Source: Gammaproteobacteria bacterium
Lineage (GTDB): Bacteria > Pseudomonadota > Gammaproteobacteria > Steroidobacterales > Steroidobacteraceae
Length of the DNA stretch: 51,234 nt
Assembly: GCA_025359565.1 (NCBI GenBank)
Contig: JANYFY010000004.1
Span: forward strand, 1-51,234
Reading direction: 5' to 3'
Position numbers and translations under genes: made by a program. Positions 26,120-37,964 of this stretch are shown piece after piece (position 1 is the stretch's first letter; each line of letters opens with the position of its first letter). Under the pieces are notes generated by a model. It did no database searches and was not told where the DNA came from. It saw only the letters and a list, made by a program, of their open reading frames with translations.

Positions 26120-28705
26120 CTAGTGCAATCTCTCTTTCCCAAATACCAACGCGTCATGTTTGACCGTCGCCACAATGCGATCACCCGCCATAAAATCCCC
26201 CCGCAAAATCATCTGCGCCAAAGGATTTTCAATCTGTGCCTGAATGGCACGCTTTAGAGGTCTAGCACCATACACGGTATCGAAGCCCGCCTCGCCAATT
26301 TTATCGCGCGCCTGATCATCTAATCGCAGCTGAATGTCACGCCCGACCAATCGCTGACGTAACCTTGCCAACTGAATATCGACAATGGCGCGAATTTGTT
26401 CGCGACCCAACGAATGAAACACCACGATATCATCGACACGATTGATGAACTCTGGGCGGAAATGCTGCGTGACCACCTGCATCACTGCCGCTTTCATTTT
26501 AGCGTAGTTGGCTGCGCCCCCCAGCTCTTGAATCACTTGGCCGCCTAAATTGGAGGTCATAATAATCACCGCATTGCGAAAGTCTACGGTACGTCCTTGG
26601 CCGTCGGTGAGGCGCCCATCATCGAGGACTTGTAGCAATACGTTAAACACATCGGGGTGCGCTTTTTCAATCTCATCCAGCAAGATGACCGCATAGGGTC
26701 TACGGCGTACCGCCTCCGTAAGATATCCGCCTTCTTCATACCCCACATAGCCCGGCGGCGCACCGATCAGCCTTGCGACTGAATGCTTTTCCATAAATTC
26801 CGACATATCGATACGCACCATAGCCTCTTCGGTATCGAACATAAATTCAGCCAATGCCTTACACAACTCGGTCTTACCCACTCCAGTGGGCCCTAAAAAC
26901 AAAAACGATCCGGTCGGACGTCCTGGATCCGACAGTCCGGCGCGAGACCGCCTGATCGCATCCGCAACCGCTTTCACCGCCTCCACTTGTCCTACCACTC
27001 GCCGATCAAGCACTTCTTCCATGCGCAATAATTTTTCGCGCTCGCCTTCCAGCATGCGAGACACCGGAATACCGGTCCACTTAGACACTATCTCCGCGAT
27101 TTCCACGTCGGTCACTTGATTGCGCAATAACTGGGTCGGCTTTTGCTCCACTTCCAGCGCTTTCGCAAGTTTCTGCTCTAGATCGGGAATAAGCCCATAT
27201 TGCAGTTCGGACATACGGCCTAGGTCCTGAGCGCGTTTCGCGGTGTCAAACGCTTGCCGCGCACGTTCCAATTCCTCTTTGATATGCGCCGCACCCTGCA
27301 CCGACGCCTTCTCAGCCTTCCAAATCTCTTCCAGATCAGAATATTCTTTTTCCAACACCTTAAGCGAATCTTGCAGCGTGCCTAAACGTTTACGCGAGGC
27401 CTCATCCGATTCTTTCTTCAATGCCTCGCGCTCGATTTTTAATTGAATAACCCGTCGCTCTAATTTATCCAAGGCCTCAGGCTTCGAATCGATTTCCATG
27501 CGAATCAGCGAACCCGCCTCATCGATTAAATCGATCGCTTTATCGGGAAGTTGCCGATCCGCAATGTAACGATGCGATAGAGTCGCTGCCGCCACAATAG
27601 CGGGGTCGGTAATCTCCACGCCGTGATGCACTTCATAGCGCTCTTTGAGCCCCCGTAATATCGCGATGGTATCTTCCACCGTTGGTTCGTTCACTAATAC
27701 CTTTTGAAAGCGCCGCTCTAGAGCCGCATCTTTTTCAATGTACTTCCGATATTCATCCAACGTAGTCGCACCGACACAGTGCAATTCCCCGCGCGCCAAG
27801 GCCGGTTTTAGCATATTGCCGGCATCCATGGAGCCTTCCGCCTTACCCGCGCCCACCACTGTATGTAACTCATCAATGAATAAAATGACCTTGCCTTCTT
27901 CCTTCGCTAAATCCGACAACACCGCCTTGAGTCGCTCCTCGAATTCACCCCGGAATTTGGCGCCTGCGATTAAAGCTCCCATGTCTAAGCTCAATATTCG
28001 TTTATTACGCAAACCCTCAGGCACTTCGCCGTTCACAATACGTTGCGCTAAGCCTTCCACGATCGCGGTCTTGCCCACTCCCGGCTCGCCAATCAGCACC
28101 GGATTGTTTTTAGTACGTCGTTGTAGCACTTGAATGGTGCGACGAATTTCATCATCACGACCAATAACCGGATCGAGCTTGCCCTGTAGCGCACGCTCCG
28201 TCAGATCAATACTATATTTGGCCAAGGCTTGCCGATTTTCCTCGGCATTAGCGTCCTCGACCTTGGCGCCGCCCCGCACTTCCTCAATGGCTTTCTCAAG
28301 CGCCGCGCGCGCAGCTCCGCACTCTTTTAAAATTCGGCCCAGCTCACCGCGATCATCGCAGGCCGCCAGTACATAGAGTTCGCTCGAAATAAATTGATCA
28401 CCACGCTTTTGCGCGAGCTTGTCGGTTACGTTCAATAATTTATTGAGATCGTTACCCAGCAACACCTCACCCGCCGCGCCGTCGACTTTGGCGATGCGGT
28501 CTAAAGCGCTCGAGAGTGCTGAGCGCAAACGCGCCACATTGACACCCGCTTTCTCAAGTAAAGGCCGTGCGGTGCCACCCTGCTGATCAAGTAGCGCCGC
28601 CATCAAGTGAACGGGCTCAATATATTGATGATCGTGACCCACCGCCAATGACTGGGCATCAGCCAAAGCGCCCTGAAACTTCGTCGTAAGTTTGTCCATT
28701 CGCAT
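26120..28705 (-). CDS. clpB: ATP-dependent chaperone ClpB
   Basis: The 861-residue Hsp100 disaggregase works with DnaK to reactivate aggregated protein. It has the N domain ([18 protein letters not shown]), NBD1 with Walker [10 protein letters not shown], the M-domain coiled coil (about 410-525), NBD2 with Walker [10 protein letters not shown], and sensor-2 [10 protein letters not shown] near the C terminus. The length equals the usual 857-865. MRMDKLT gives two possible starts two codons apart. A heat-shock-like promoter lies just upstream (28754-28783). It follows pgeF and precedes the zinc-ribbon gene. Confidence 0.97.
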   Translation of the reverse strand: MRMDKLTTKFQGALADAQSLAVGHDHQYIEPVHLMAALLDQQGGTARPLLEKAGVNVARLRSALSSALDRIAKVDGAAGEVLLGNDLNKLLNVTDKLAQKRGDQFISSELYVLAACDDRGELGRILKECGAARAALEKAIEEVRGGAKVEDANAEENRQALAKYSIDLTERALQGKLDPVIGRDDEIRRTIQVLQRRTKNNPVLIGEPGVGKTAIVEGLAQRIVNGEVPEGLRNKRILSLDMGALIAGAKFRGEFEERLKAVLSDLAKEEGKVILFIDELHTVVGAGKAEGSMDAGNMLKPALARGELHCVGATTLDEYRKYIEKDAALERRFQKVLVNEPTVEDTIAILRGLKERYEVHHGVEITDPAIVAAATLSHRYIADRQLPDKAIDLIDEAGSLIRMEIDSKPEALDKLERRVIQLKIEREALKKESDEASRKRLGTLQDSLKVLEKEYSDLEEIWKAEKASVQGAAHIKEELERARQAFDTAKRAQDLGRMSELQYGLIPDLEQKLAKALEVEQKPTQLLRNQVTDVEIAEIVSKWTGIPVSRMLEGEREKLLRMEEVLDRRVVGQVEAVKAVADAIRRSRAGLSDPGRPTGSFLFLGPTGVGKTELCKALAEFMFDTEEAMVRIDMSEFMEKHSVARLIGAPPGYVGYEEGGYLTEAVRRRPYAVILLDEIEKAHPDVFNVLLQVLDDGRLTDGQGRTVDFRNAVIIMTSNLGGQVIQELGGAANYAKMKAAVMQVVTQHFRPEFINRVDDIVVFHSLGREQIRAIVDIQLARLRQRLVGRDIQLRLDDQARDKIGEAGFDTVYGARPLKRAIQAQIENPLAQMILRGDFMAGDRIVATVKHDALVFGKERLH

Positions 28706-28753
28706 AGTCGGTATCCCGGGTGACCCTATACAGAGGTGTTGAGAATTGAAACT

Positions 28754-28783
28754 ATTTGGGGGCGATTTCCAGCGAATTCAACC
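28754..28783 (-). promoter_or_regulatory. Sigma-32-like heat-shock promoter of clpB
   Basis: On the minus strand GGTTGAA (28783-28777) is followed, after 15 bases, by CCCCAAAT (28761-28754), close to the sigma-32 consensus CTTGAAA-N13-15-CCCCATNT. It ends about 50 bases before the clpB ATG, in the gap after pgeF. This allows clpB to be induced separately from the upstream genes. Confidence 0.6.
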
Positions 28784-28793
28784 GGGTGCAAAG

Positions 28794-29594
28794 TCAACCG
28801 GTACGCTCAATCCAAATCAGTGTCGCCTGGCGGCCGGTCTGACCCTCGCGCCGATGCGAATAAAATCGCTCCGGCTGCGCATAAGTACACTCGCCACCCC
28901 CATATACGTGGGTCACGCCTAACTTCAGCAGCCGCAGACGCGCCAGCAAACCAAGGTCCGCCCACCATCGACCGCGCGAGCTCTCTTTAAATGCAACCAC
29001 AGCACCCGCATCGTTGGCCAAAAAAACCTCGCGCACCTCGGGACCCACTTCGAAATGCTGTCGCCCGATCGCCGGTCCCAACCACACCAACAGCGTCGCA
29101 GGATCAACGCCTAAAGCGTTCACAGTGGCTTCGAGCACTCCGCCACTGAGACCTCGCCAGCCCGCGTGCGCCGCCGCCACCGCATCGCCCGACTGCGTCG
29201 CAAATAACACCGGCAAACAATCGGCCGTCAGAATTGCACACACCCGCGCCCTGCTACGGGTCCAGGATGCGTCGGCCGCGGGCGGTTCTGAGGCGACCGA
29301 CCGTGAGCCTGCCAGCCCCGAGCAGGTCGGCGCTAGGCTGGCCGCCTCTGCGTCAATATTGCGCACCCCGTTGCCGTGTACCTGGGTAAGCCAAATAGGC
29401 TCTGAGGGCAACCCCGCCGACAGGGTGAGTCGCCGCCGATTTTCCGCAACGTTTGCCGCATCATCACCCACATGCGCGCCTAAATTCAGCGATGCATACG
29501 CGCCTTGACTGACGCCACCCTCACGCAAAGTCGAAAGTGCACGCACGCAGGGTAGAGACGGCCAGTCGGGTATCAGCCAATGAGGTGCCTGCAC
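28794..29594 (-). CDS. pgeF: Polyphenol oxidase / peptidoglycan editing factor PgeF (YfiH family)
   Basis: The protein belongs to the laccase-domain YfiH family, whose E. coli member removes wrongly incorporated L-Ser-type intermediates from peptidoglycan precursors. It shows STLREGGVSQGAYASLNLGAHVGD, the metal-site WLTQVHG, the Cys-containing LTADCLPVLFA and AAHAGWRGLSGGV (Zn/Cu ligands His-Cys-His), and GPAIGRQHFEVG. The start is taken as the GTG at 29594, immediately after the ctlX stop and in register with the family N terminus (APHWLIPDWP). An ATG at 29669 would overlap ctlX by 71 bases. Between NIDAEA and the ADASWTR motif it has about 20 extra Ser/Ala/Pro-rich residues. rluD and clpB are its usual neighbours, so the intervening genes here are an insertion. 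Confidence 0.88.
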   Translation of the reverse strand: MQAPHWLIPDWPSLPCVRALSTLREGGVSQGAYASLNLGAHVGDDAANVAENRRRLTLSAGLPSEPIWLTQVHGNGVRNIDAEAASLAPTCSGLAGSRSVASEPPAADASWTRSRARVCAILTADCLPVLFATQSGDAVAAAHAGWRGLSGGVLEATVNALGVDPATLLVWLGPAIGRQHFEVGPEVREVFLANDAGAVVAFKESSRGRWWADLGLLARLRLLKLGVTHVYGGGECTYAQPERFYSHRREGQTGRQATLIWIERTG

Positions 29595-29598
29595 TATC

Positions 29599-30570
29599 TC
29601 ATCGCGGCGCAAGATGAATACCGGCCAACATACACCGTACTGACCCGCCCGCCATTTCGATCGTTTCAACGTCGAGCGGTAATGGCGTCGCGCTTCGGCG
29701 AATGATGACCAATTGCGCCGGAGTCAATGAGTTTAGCGCCCGCGACGATAACGCCAATAAGCGCCCCGCTGCCGCTTGCAGTTCAAGCGCATTACCCGCG
29801 AAATTATTGATCTGCTCGCGACTTAAACTGATCACTACCCGCCCTGACGCTTCAAAGCGTTTAACGAGGTCATCCCGACGCTTCAGGTCAACAATCAAAT
29901 CAAGGCCCACCAAGACAAATTCGGTTGCGATGCAGAGCAAAACGTTCGTATGGTAAATCGGTTGCCCACTCGCATCCGCAGCGTCAAACGCCACGGGCGC
30001 GTAATTAAACTCGGCGCAGTAACGTTCTAGCACGCTAAGATGAGTTCGATTGGACGGTACCGCGTAAGCCACGCGCTCGATATGATCTAGCACCATCGAC
30101 CCGGTACCCTCAAGGTATAGCCCCTCCCGTTCCAATCCCGAATAATCGAGGACGTTACGCACACGGTATTCTTTCTTTAACAACTCAATCACATCCGCGC
30201 GCCGTTCCTTACGACGATTAGGCGCGAACATCGGATATAGAACCACTTCTCCATCCGCGGTTCCCTGTGAATGGGTTGAGAACCAATTGTTAGGAAACAC
30301 CGAATCGGGGGTATCCGTGCCAATATCCTCGAATAAATGCGTTCGAACGCCGGCCCTTTGCAACAGGTCAACGGCTCGGCTGACTTCTTCATAGGCGCGT
30401 TTCGCGAGGGTCTGCTGATTGCTTACGGGCTGATCCCCGCCCACGCGCGTTTGGAAACTATTGTCACCCGCGGTTTCCGTGTTAACGGAAAAATGATGCG
30501 GCCGAATCATGAGTACCGCTGTTGGCACCTGGCGGCTAGGGACGGACGCTACAAGAGCTTCGCCAAGCAC
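29599..30570 (-). CDS. ctlX: CtlX-type citrulline/arginine-related guanidino hydrolase
   Basis: The 323-residue protein is in the guanidino-group modifying (pentein) superfamily, in the clade annotated as citrulline utilisation hydrolase CtlX or arginine-deiminase-related protein. The clade motifs are VLMIRPHHFSVNTETAGDN, DSVFPNNWFSTH, LEGTGSMVLDH with the conserved acid, IYHTNVLLCI carrying the catalytic His, and a C-terminal GGSVRC313MLAGIH with the nucleophilic Cys. The fold is an alpha/beta propeller, and the cytoplasm is the likely location. It starts two bases after the adjacent DDAH gene, so the two form a pair acting on guanidino or ureido compounds. The exact substrate cannot be stated. 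Confidence 0.85.
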   Translation of the reverse strand: MLGEALVASVPSRQVPTAVLMIRPHHFSVNTETAGDNSFQTRVGGDQPVSNQQTLAKRAYEEVSRAVDLLQRAGVRTHLFEDIGTDTPDSVFPNNWFSTHSQGTADGEVVLYPMFAPNRRKERRADVIELLKKEYRVRNVLDYSGLEREGLYLEGTGSMVLDHIERVAYAVPSNRTHLSVLERYCAEFNYAPVAFDAADASGQPIYHTNVLLCIATEFVLVGLDLIVDLKRRDDLVKRFEASGRVVISLSREQINNFAGNALELQAAAGRLLALSSRALNSLTPAQLVIIRRSATPLPLDVETIEMAGGSVRCMLAGIHLAPR

Positions 30571-30572
30571 GC

Positions 30573-31367
30573 TTAAGCTCGCGGCGTGAACCGCAACGAC
30601 AAGCAGGACATCCCGCCGTCAAGCTTTGCACATTCACTATTGCCGACCAAACGGATGTTATAGCCCGCCTTACTTAAAGTGTCGGCCGTGCGCGGGAACC
30701 CTTGCGGCATGATGACGAGGTCATTGAAGCGGATAGTATTAGCACAAGCGTCCTCGCCGGGAGCGGTATGGATCACGCGGTAGCCTTTAAAACAGCCGGA
30801 GGCATCGAGGCGCGGCGTCGCAAGAATCGTTGCCGTGTCCAACACGGAACAATCCGTCTTAAAATGCAGCACACCCGGCGGCGTGAGTACTTCGCGCACC
30901 GTGTGGCCCCACGGCGTCACGAGACGGACCAATTCGGCGATACCGTCGGCATTAGTACGTGCCGAGCGACCCACTAAAATCTCGGTTTCCGTCGTCAGAA
31001 TATCGCCGCCTTCAATGCAGCCAGGACCTGCAAGCGTCAACACTTCGCCATAAAGCGCTGCCAGATGCGGCGCCATTTCAGCGGCCTCGCCGCGTCGAGT
31101 CGGCGCCCCCGGGCGCATCACCACGGCTCCTTCGGGAAGGCACAGCGCAGTGTCCTCAACAAACACACTATCGGGATACGCGGTTAAGCCCGCAAGCTCA
31201 ACCACCCTGGCGCCCGTCGAGCGAAGCGCGACAACATAATCCGCATGGTGAGCTTGCATCAGCGCAAGATCAGGTGCCCCCACATCCACTGCCCGTAAGC
31301 CGTCGATTATGCTAGCGGAGGGCCGACGAGTGATTGCATGAGTGAAGCGGAAGGAATGATTAAGCAT
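30573..31367 (-). CDS. Dimethylargininase (DDAH family)
   Basis: The 264-residue pentein hydrolase has the DDAH active-site set: F69-V-E71-D72 in YPDSVFVEDTA, H168 (LHFKTDCS) and C255 (DGGMSCLSLRF). These match positions around 65/66, 162 and 249 in the Pseudomonas enzyme. The reaction in the family is N-omega,N-omega-dimethyl-L-arginine to citrulline plus dimethylamine. It lies upstream of ctlX, and the citrulline product would fit that neighbour. The ATG at 31367 is the only sensible start, 20 bases after the FKBP stop. It is complete and not truncated. Confidence 0.9.
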   Translation of the reverse strand: MLNHSFRFTHAITRRPSASIIDGLRAVDVGAPDLALMQAHHADYVVALRSTGARVVELAGLTAYPDSVFVEDTALCLPEGAVVMRPGAPTRRGEAAEMAPHLAALYGEVLTLAGPGCIEGGDILTTETEILVGRSARTNADGIAELVRLVTPWGHTVREVLTPPGVLHFKTDCSVLDTATILATPRLDASGCFKGYRVIHTAPGEDACANTIRFNDLVIMPQGFPRTADTLSKAGYNIRLVGNSECAKLDGGMSCLSLRFTPRA

Positions 31368-31387
31368 TGTCAGGCCCGCGGCTTGCG

Positions 31388-31849
31388 CTACTTCACGCCC
31401 AACAACTCCACATCAAAAATAAGCGTCGCATTCGGCGGAATAGCGCCACCGGCACCGCGCGCTCCATAGCCCAAACTTGCAGGGATCGTCAGAGTGCGTT
31501 GACCCCCCACTTTCATACCCGCAAACCCCTGATCCCAGCCTTTAATCACCTGACCCGCTCCTAGCGCAAAATCAAATGGCTGGCCACGATCGCGCGAGCT
31601 ATCAAATTTTTTGCCTTTATGCGAAGGCGCCGCTTCATCGTACAACCAGCCCGTGTAATGCACCGAGATATCCCGTCCCGTGACCGCTTCGGCACCGGTG
31701 CCCACTTTGACCTCGGTTTTAATCAATTCGCTCATATTATTTAGCTCCGTGGAAGATTGCGGGGTGGCGGCGCGATCCGCACACGCCGTGATTAACGCGA
31801 AACCGGCCAGCAGCAGCGTAGCCGTAAAAATTTTTGTACTTCTATACAT
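31388..31849 (-). CDS. FKBP-type peptidyl-prolyl isomerase lipoprotein
   Basis: The 153-residue protein has a lipoprotein signal ([23 protein letters not shown]23) with a lipobox ending at Cys23. A single FKBP domain follows: [48 protein letters not shown] and [14 protein letters not shown]. It should act as a prolyl isomerase at the periplasmic side. The start at 31849 was chosen because the signal peptide begins there; the longer frame to 31912 adds a non-signal segment. It heads the FKBP-DDAH-ctlX-pgeF run and is divergent from the tgt fusion gene. Confidence 0.9.
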   Translation of the reverse strand: MYRSTKIFTATLLLAGFALITACADRAATPQSSTELNNMSELIKTEVKVGTGAEAVTGRDISVHYTGWLYDEAAPSHKGKKFDSSRDRGQPFDFALGAGQVIKGWDQGFAGMKVGGQRTLTIPASLGYGARGAGGAIPPNATLIFDVELLGVK

Positions 31850-32009
31850 GACGATTCGGCCAATGATTATTTGATTTAAGACTATTCTGAATAGCTCGCC
31901 GGATTTAAGCAATGCTGCTACACTTACTCAATAAATTTCGATTACTGACTGGCATCACCAGAGCCCGCGGCTATGCTCGCTGGGGGGCAATGCATCCCGG
32001 CTAAGTTAG

Positions 32010-34181
<2,172 letters not shown>

Positions 34182-34240
34182 GGTGCGGGTGGTTCGACCC
34201 AACAACAGGTTGGGTCAATTACCAAAAACATCCCCTCCCC

Positions 34241-35212
34241 TCACGCCTCCACTGCGTGATCCCGCCGTAACACCGCCAAGAGCTCCGCAAAATCCTTAGG
34301 CACCGCGCTAGTGAGCGTCACTCGCTGGCCACTTCGCGGATGATCAAAGCCCAACGCACCTGCATGCAACGCCTGGCGCTTGAAATCCCGCAACATGTCG
34401 ATCAACTCCGGGCTGGCGCCTCGTGGTTGGGTCTTGCGCCGCCCGTACACGGGGTCACCCACAATCGGATAGTGCACATGCGATAAATGCAGTCGAATCT
34501 GATGAGTCCGACCCGTATCCAGTTTAACACTCAGATAAGTGTGGCCGCGATAACGCTCCAGTACCCGATAATGCGTGATGGCAGGCTTACCATCCTGGCG
34601 CACCGTCATGCGCAAGCGGTCACTGCGATGTCGACCGATCGGCTCATCAACTGTGCCCCCCGCGGTCATCACGCCCACGCACACAGCCCGGTACTCTCGC
34701 GAAACCGTGCGTGCCAGTAACTGCCGGCTTAGCGAGGTATAGGCCTCAGGCGTACGTGCCACCATCAATAAACCGCTAGTGTCCTTATCTAGCCGATGAA
34801 TCAACCCCGCACGGGGTAACACCGCCAACTTCTCGTCCATCCCTAAAAGGGCATTTTGCAGCGTATGCTGAGAATTCCCGGCCCCGGGATGGACCACCAA
34901 ACCCACCGGCTTCTCGATCACCCAGACATCCCGATCCTCGTACGCCAACTGCACCGGAATACGCTCGGGCTGCACGTCCGGAGCCCGCGCTACCATAACC
35001 TGACGAACTTGGACGCGCGTACCGGTCTCCACCAAATCTCGGGGTTTACACGCCGTTTTACCGCGTCCGACCAGCACCTCGCCCGCCTCAATCCAGGCCT
35101 TAATACGAGTGCGCGAATGTTCGGGCATCAGCTGGGCCAGCGCAGCATCCAATCGTTGCCCGTCCAATGTCACCGGTATTTCGAGATCGACCAATTGGAA
35201 CTCTACATTCAT
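34241..35212 (-). CDS. rluD: 23S rRNA pseudouridine synthase RluD
   Basis: The 323-residue enzyme makes pseudouridines 1911, 1915 and 1917 in helix 69 of 23S rRNA. An S4-like domain (LDAALAQLMPEHSRTRIKAWI) precedes the catalytic domain with H139-R-L-D142-KDTSG, where D142 is the catalytic Asp, followed by YRAVCVG, LDTGRTHQIRLHLSH and IVGDPVYG. The ATG at 35212 was chosen over a TTG at 35224. It is divergent from bamD, as in E. coli, but pgeF and clpB, its usual downstream partners, are 5 kb away. Confidence 0.95.
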   Translation of the reverse strand: MNVEFQLVDLEIPVTLDGQRLDAALAQLMPEHSRTRIKAWIEAGEVLVGRGKTACKPRDLVETGTRVQVRQVMVARAPDVQPERIPVQLAYEDRDVWVIEKPVGLVVHPGAGNSQHTLQNALLGMDEKLAVLPRAGLIHRLDKDTSGLLMVARTPEAYTSLSRQLLARTVSREYRAVCVGVMTAGGTVDEPIGRHRSDRLRMTVRQDGKPAITHYRVLERYRGHTYLSVKLDTGRTHQIRLHLSHVHYPIVGDPVYGRRKTQPRGASPELIDMLRDFKRQALHAGALGFDHPRSGQRVTLTSAVPKDFAELLAVLRRDHAVEA

Positions 35213-35310
35213 AACAGCACTCAAAGTAAATACGGGCGGGTATACTCGCGCGCCAGGATGACCCCTTAACCGGCCAGGGGCACTAAATCGACCATTGTAA
35301 GGAATTGCCT

Positions 35311-36111
35311 GTGACTGCGTGCGAACTTGTAAAATCTGCTCGAATTACCCTTATTGCCGTGTGCCTATTGGGCATGGTGAGCGGGTGCCATGGTCGTCGT
35401 CCCGATGAAGACGCCAAATCCGGCCCTGAAACCATCTATGCGCGTGCTCAAAAGAGCATGAAAAACTCCAGCTACGGCGAAGCGATCAAACAACTCGAAT
35501 CCCTACAATCACGCTTCCCGTTTAGCGAATCCGCCCGCCAGTCACAGCTCGACTTAATCTACGCCTATTATAAAGATCGTCAGATCGAACCTGCGGTTGA
35601 TGCCGCCGAAACTTTCATTCGCGAGAATCCCACCAATACTCGCGCCGACTATGCCTATTACATGAAAGGGCTGGTATATTTCGAACGCCAATCGAATTTC
35701 TTGGAACGCTATTTCAACGTCGATCTGTCACGCCGACCCCCCGTCAACGCAAAAAAATCCTTTGATGCATTCCAGACTTTGATCAGCAAATACCCCCATA
35801 GTATTTACGTAGCGGACTCGCGTCAGCGCATGATTTTTCTTCGCAACCGACTAGCAGATTTTGAACTTCACGTCGCGCAATACTATATGCACCGCGGCGC
35901 GTACGTAGGTGCGCTGAATCGCGCCAAATTCTGTGTCGAAAACTACGACGGCGCCCCCGCCGTAAGAGATTCGCTCAGAATTTTAATCGAAGCCTACAAA
36001 CAATTGAAAATGCCCGATTTGGCCGCAAATGCCGACCACGTGCTCGCAGAAAACTTCCCCGGCGACATGGGGGACGTGCAAGCCAAGAAACATTGGTGGC
36101 GGTTTTTCTAG
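35311..36111 (+). CDS. bamD: Outer membrane assembly lipoprotein BamD
   Basis: The 266-residue lipoprotein is an essential part of the BAM complex that inserts outer-membrane beta-barrels. It has a signal peptide with lipobox GMVSGC26 and then about five TPR-like repeats (YARAQKSMKNSSYGEAIKQL onwards, YAYYMKGLVYFER, VAQYYMHRGAYVGALNRA). The start is the GTG at 35311, with AAGGA eight bases upstream; a TTG at 35305 lies too close to that site. A TATACT box is visible at 35241-35246 in the rluD-bamD gap. The sequence is intact. Confidence 0.95.
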   Translation: MTACELVKSARITLIAVCLLGMVSGCHGRRPDEDAKSGPETIYARAQKSMKNSSYGEAIKQLESLQSRFPFSESARQSQLDLIYAYYKDRQIEPAVDAAETFIRENPTNTRADYAYYMKGLVYFERQSNFLERYFNVDLSRRPPVNAKKSFDAFQTLISKYPHSIYVADSRQRMIFLRNRLADFELHVAQYYMHRGAYVGALNRAKFCVENYDGAPAVRDSLRILIEAYKQLKMPDLAANADHVLAENFPGDMGDVQAKKHWWRFF

Positions 36112-36259
36112 AACCGGGAGGGGAGTCATCCTGTTCTGGTCGTATGCACGACTCACTTCAGCAGCGCTGGCAAGGTTTGCCCCATTTTTTTAGTGAAAGG
36201 ACGGCGTATTACCGGCTATCTGAAACTCTAAGGACGTCCGTTGGGGAATGTAACGCCCA

Positions 36260-37957
36260 CTAACGCGACGACTTGTAGCCACTCGTAATCGGATACCGCC
36301 AATCGCGCCCGAACGCACGACTACTCACCCGAATGCCCGGCGGCGCTTGCCGACGCTTATATTCATTGCGCTTCACAAGCGCCAATATGCGTCCGACAAT
36401 CGCCTTATCAAAGCCTCGCGCCGCGATCTGCTCGACCGACAAATCTTCCTCGATGAACGCCTCTAAAATCGGATCTAAAATTTCGTACGGCGGCAGACTA
36501 TCGGTATCTTTCTGATCAGCGCGTAGCTCCGCCGACGGCGGCCGCTCGATAACGCGGGCAGGAATCGCCCGCGATTGCGCGTTCCGCCATTTGACCAACC
36601 GATACACCAACAACTTACTACAATCCTTAATCGGCGCGAACCCACCCGCCATATCGCCGTACAGCGTCGCATACCCCACCGCCATCTCGCTCTTGTTACC
36701 CGTGGTGAGCAACATCTTGCCGGTCTTATTCGAAATTCCCATGAGCAACACGCCACGGCAACGCGACTGAATATTCTCCTCCGCCGTATCCGCTGGCCGT
36801 CCCGCAAATTCTTCTTTCAGGGCCCCTAAAGTGACTTCAAACATGCCTTCAATCGAAATCTCACTATGTTTGACCCCTAGCCACTGCGCCTGCAAAGCGG
36901 CATCGTCTTTACTCATCTGGGAGGTATAGCGCGAGGGCATCGCCACCGAATGCACACGCTTTGCACCCAGTGCATCCACTGCAATACACAGAGTCAGCGC
37001 AGAATCCACACCACCGGATAGGCCCATCACCACACCCGGAAACTTATGTTTGTCCACATAGTCGCGCGTTCCCTGCACGAGCGCACCATAGACACTCTCC
37101 TCCAAAGTCTGCAACGGCACAATCGTGCCTGGCGCAGGGTGCACCGCACGGCGCATCGAGCCCGCGCCCGCGCCCGCGCCCGAGCCTGCTTCGACTTCGA
37201 CTTCGACTTCGACTTGTAGATCGACCGTGTACATCCCTTCCGTGAAGGCAGGCGCCCGCATCGTCACCTCACCCGCGGCATTCATCACAAACGAGTTGCC
37301 GTCGAATACTAACTCGTCTTGCCCGCCCACCAGGTTTAAAAATACGATTGGAATTGCATTCTCAGCGCTCCGTTGACGAGCGACATTTTGCTCACGCTGA
37401 ACTTGTTTATCGGCCTCGTACGGCGACGCGTTAATGACCAACAATACCTCTGCCCCGACCGCGTGCGCACGTGCCGCAGGCCCAGCTTCCCACAAGTCTT
37501 CACAAACCAGCACGCCGGCTTTAACTCCGTTCACTTCAATCACCGTCGGCAAATCACCCGCAGTGAAATAACGTTTCTCGTCAAAGACCCGATAATTTGG
37601 CAAACACGCCTTCCGATGATTCGCGATCACGACACCATCGCGAATCACAATCGCCGAATTAAAAATTAGCGCCCCGTCATACTCAGGGTACCCCACGATC
37701 AACGTTATGCCCCGAGTCTCACTCCTTATCCGCTCTAACGATCGTGACACCTGTGTCCGCATACCCGAATGAAATAATAAATCTTCCGGCGGATAGCCCG
37801 ACACGGCCAACTCCGGAAACAACACCACATCCGCGCCTAAGCGATCACGCGCCTGACTCGCCGCCGCAACGATGCGCGAAGTATTACCGTCGACGTCACC
37901 GACCACTAAGTTAAGCTGCGCCATTGCACAACGAAGCCGACCCGGGATACTCACCAT
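36260..37957 (-). CDS. nadE: Glutamine-dependent NAD+ synthetase
   Basis: The 565-residue enzyme makes NAD+ from nicotinate adenine dinucleotide using glutamine. The N-terminal nitrilase domain has its Glu-Lys-Cys triad: E49 (LFPELAVSGYPPED), K116 (NHRKACLPNY) and C152 (VLVCEDLW). The C-terminal synthetase has the P-loop SGGVDS (about residues 314-319), LLTTGNKSEMAVGYATLYGD and a C-terminal KRRQAPPG. A VE-rich and GA-rich hexanucleotide-repeat stretch links the two domains (37161-37212). The ATG at 37957 follows the sucD stop by seven bases with AAGGCGG upstream. The longer open frame to 38095 overlaps sucD and is not homologous. Confidence 0.94.
   Translation of the reverse strand: MVSIPGRLRCAMAQLNLVVGDVDGNTSRIVAAASQARDRLGADVVLFPELAVSGYPPEDLLFHSGMRTQVSRSLERIRSETRGITLIVGYPEYDGALIFNSAIVIRDGVVIANHRKACLPNYRVFDEKRYFTAGDLPTVIEVNGVKAGVLVCEDLWEAGPAARAHAVGAEVLLVINASPYEADKQVQREQNVARQRSAENAIPIVFLNLVGGQDELVFDGNSFVMNAAGEVTMRAPAFTEGMYTVDLQVEVEVEVEAGSGAGAGAGSMRRAVHPAPGTIVPLQTLEESVYGALVQGTRDYVDKHKFPGVVMGLSGGVDSALTLCIAVDALGAKRVHSVAMPSRYTSQMSKDDAALQAQWLGVKHSEISIEGMFEVTLGALKEEFAGRPADTAEENIQSRCRGVLLMGISNKTGKMLLTTGNKSEMAVGYATLYGDMAGGFAPIKDCSKLLVYRLVKWRNAQSRAIPARVIERPPSAELRADQKDTDSLPPYEILDPILEAFIEEDLSVEQIAARGFDKAIVGRILALVKRNEYKRRQAPPGIRVSSRAFGRDWRYPITSGYKSSR
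37161..37212 (-). repeat. Hexanucleotide tandem repeats in the nadE interdomain linker
   Basis: The plus strand shows CTTCGA in four exact copies (37189-37212, encoding the VEVEVEVE stretch) and CGCCCG-type units repeated about three and a half times (37161-37182, encoding the AGSGAGAGAGS stretch). Both are in frame. Microsatellites with a 6-bp unit are prone to copy-number change without breaking the frame. Confidence 0.88.
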
Positions 37958-37964
37958 AGCCGCC

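Noticed and set aside
36961-37245. Pro/Arg-rich plus-strand frames opposite nadE
   Set aside because: They are antisense to the hexanucleotide repeats in the nadE linker.
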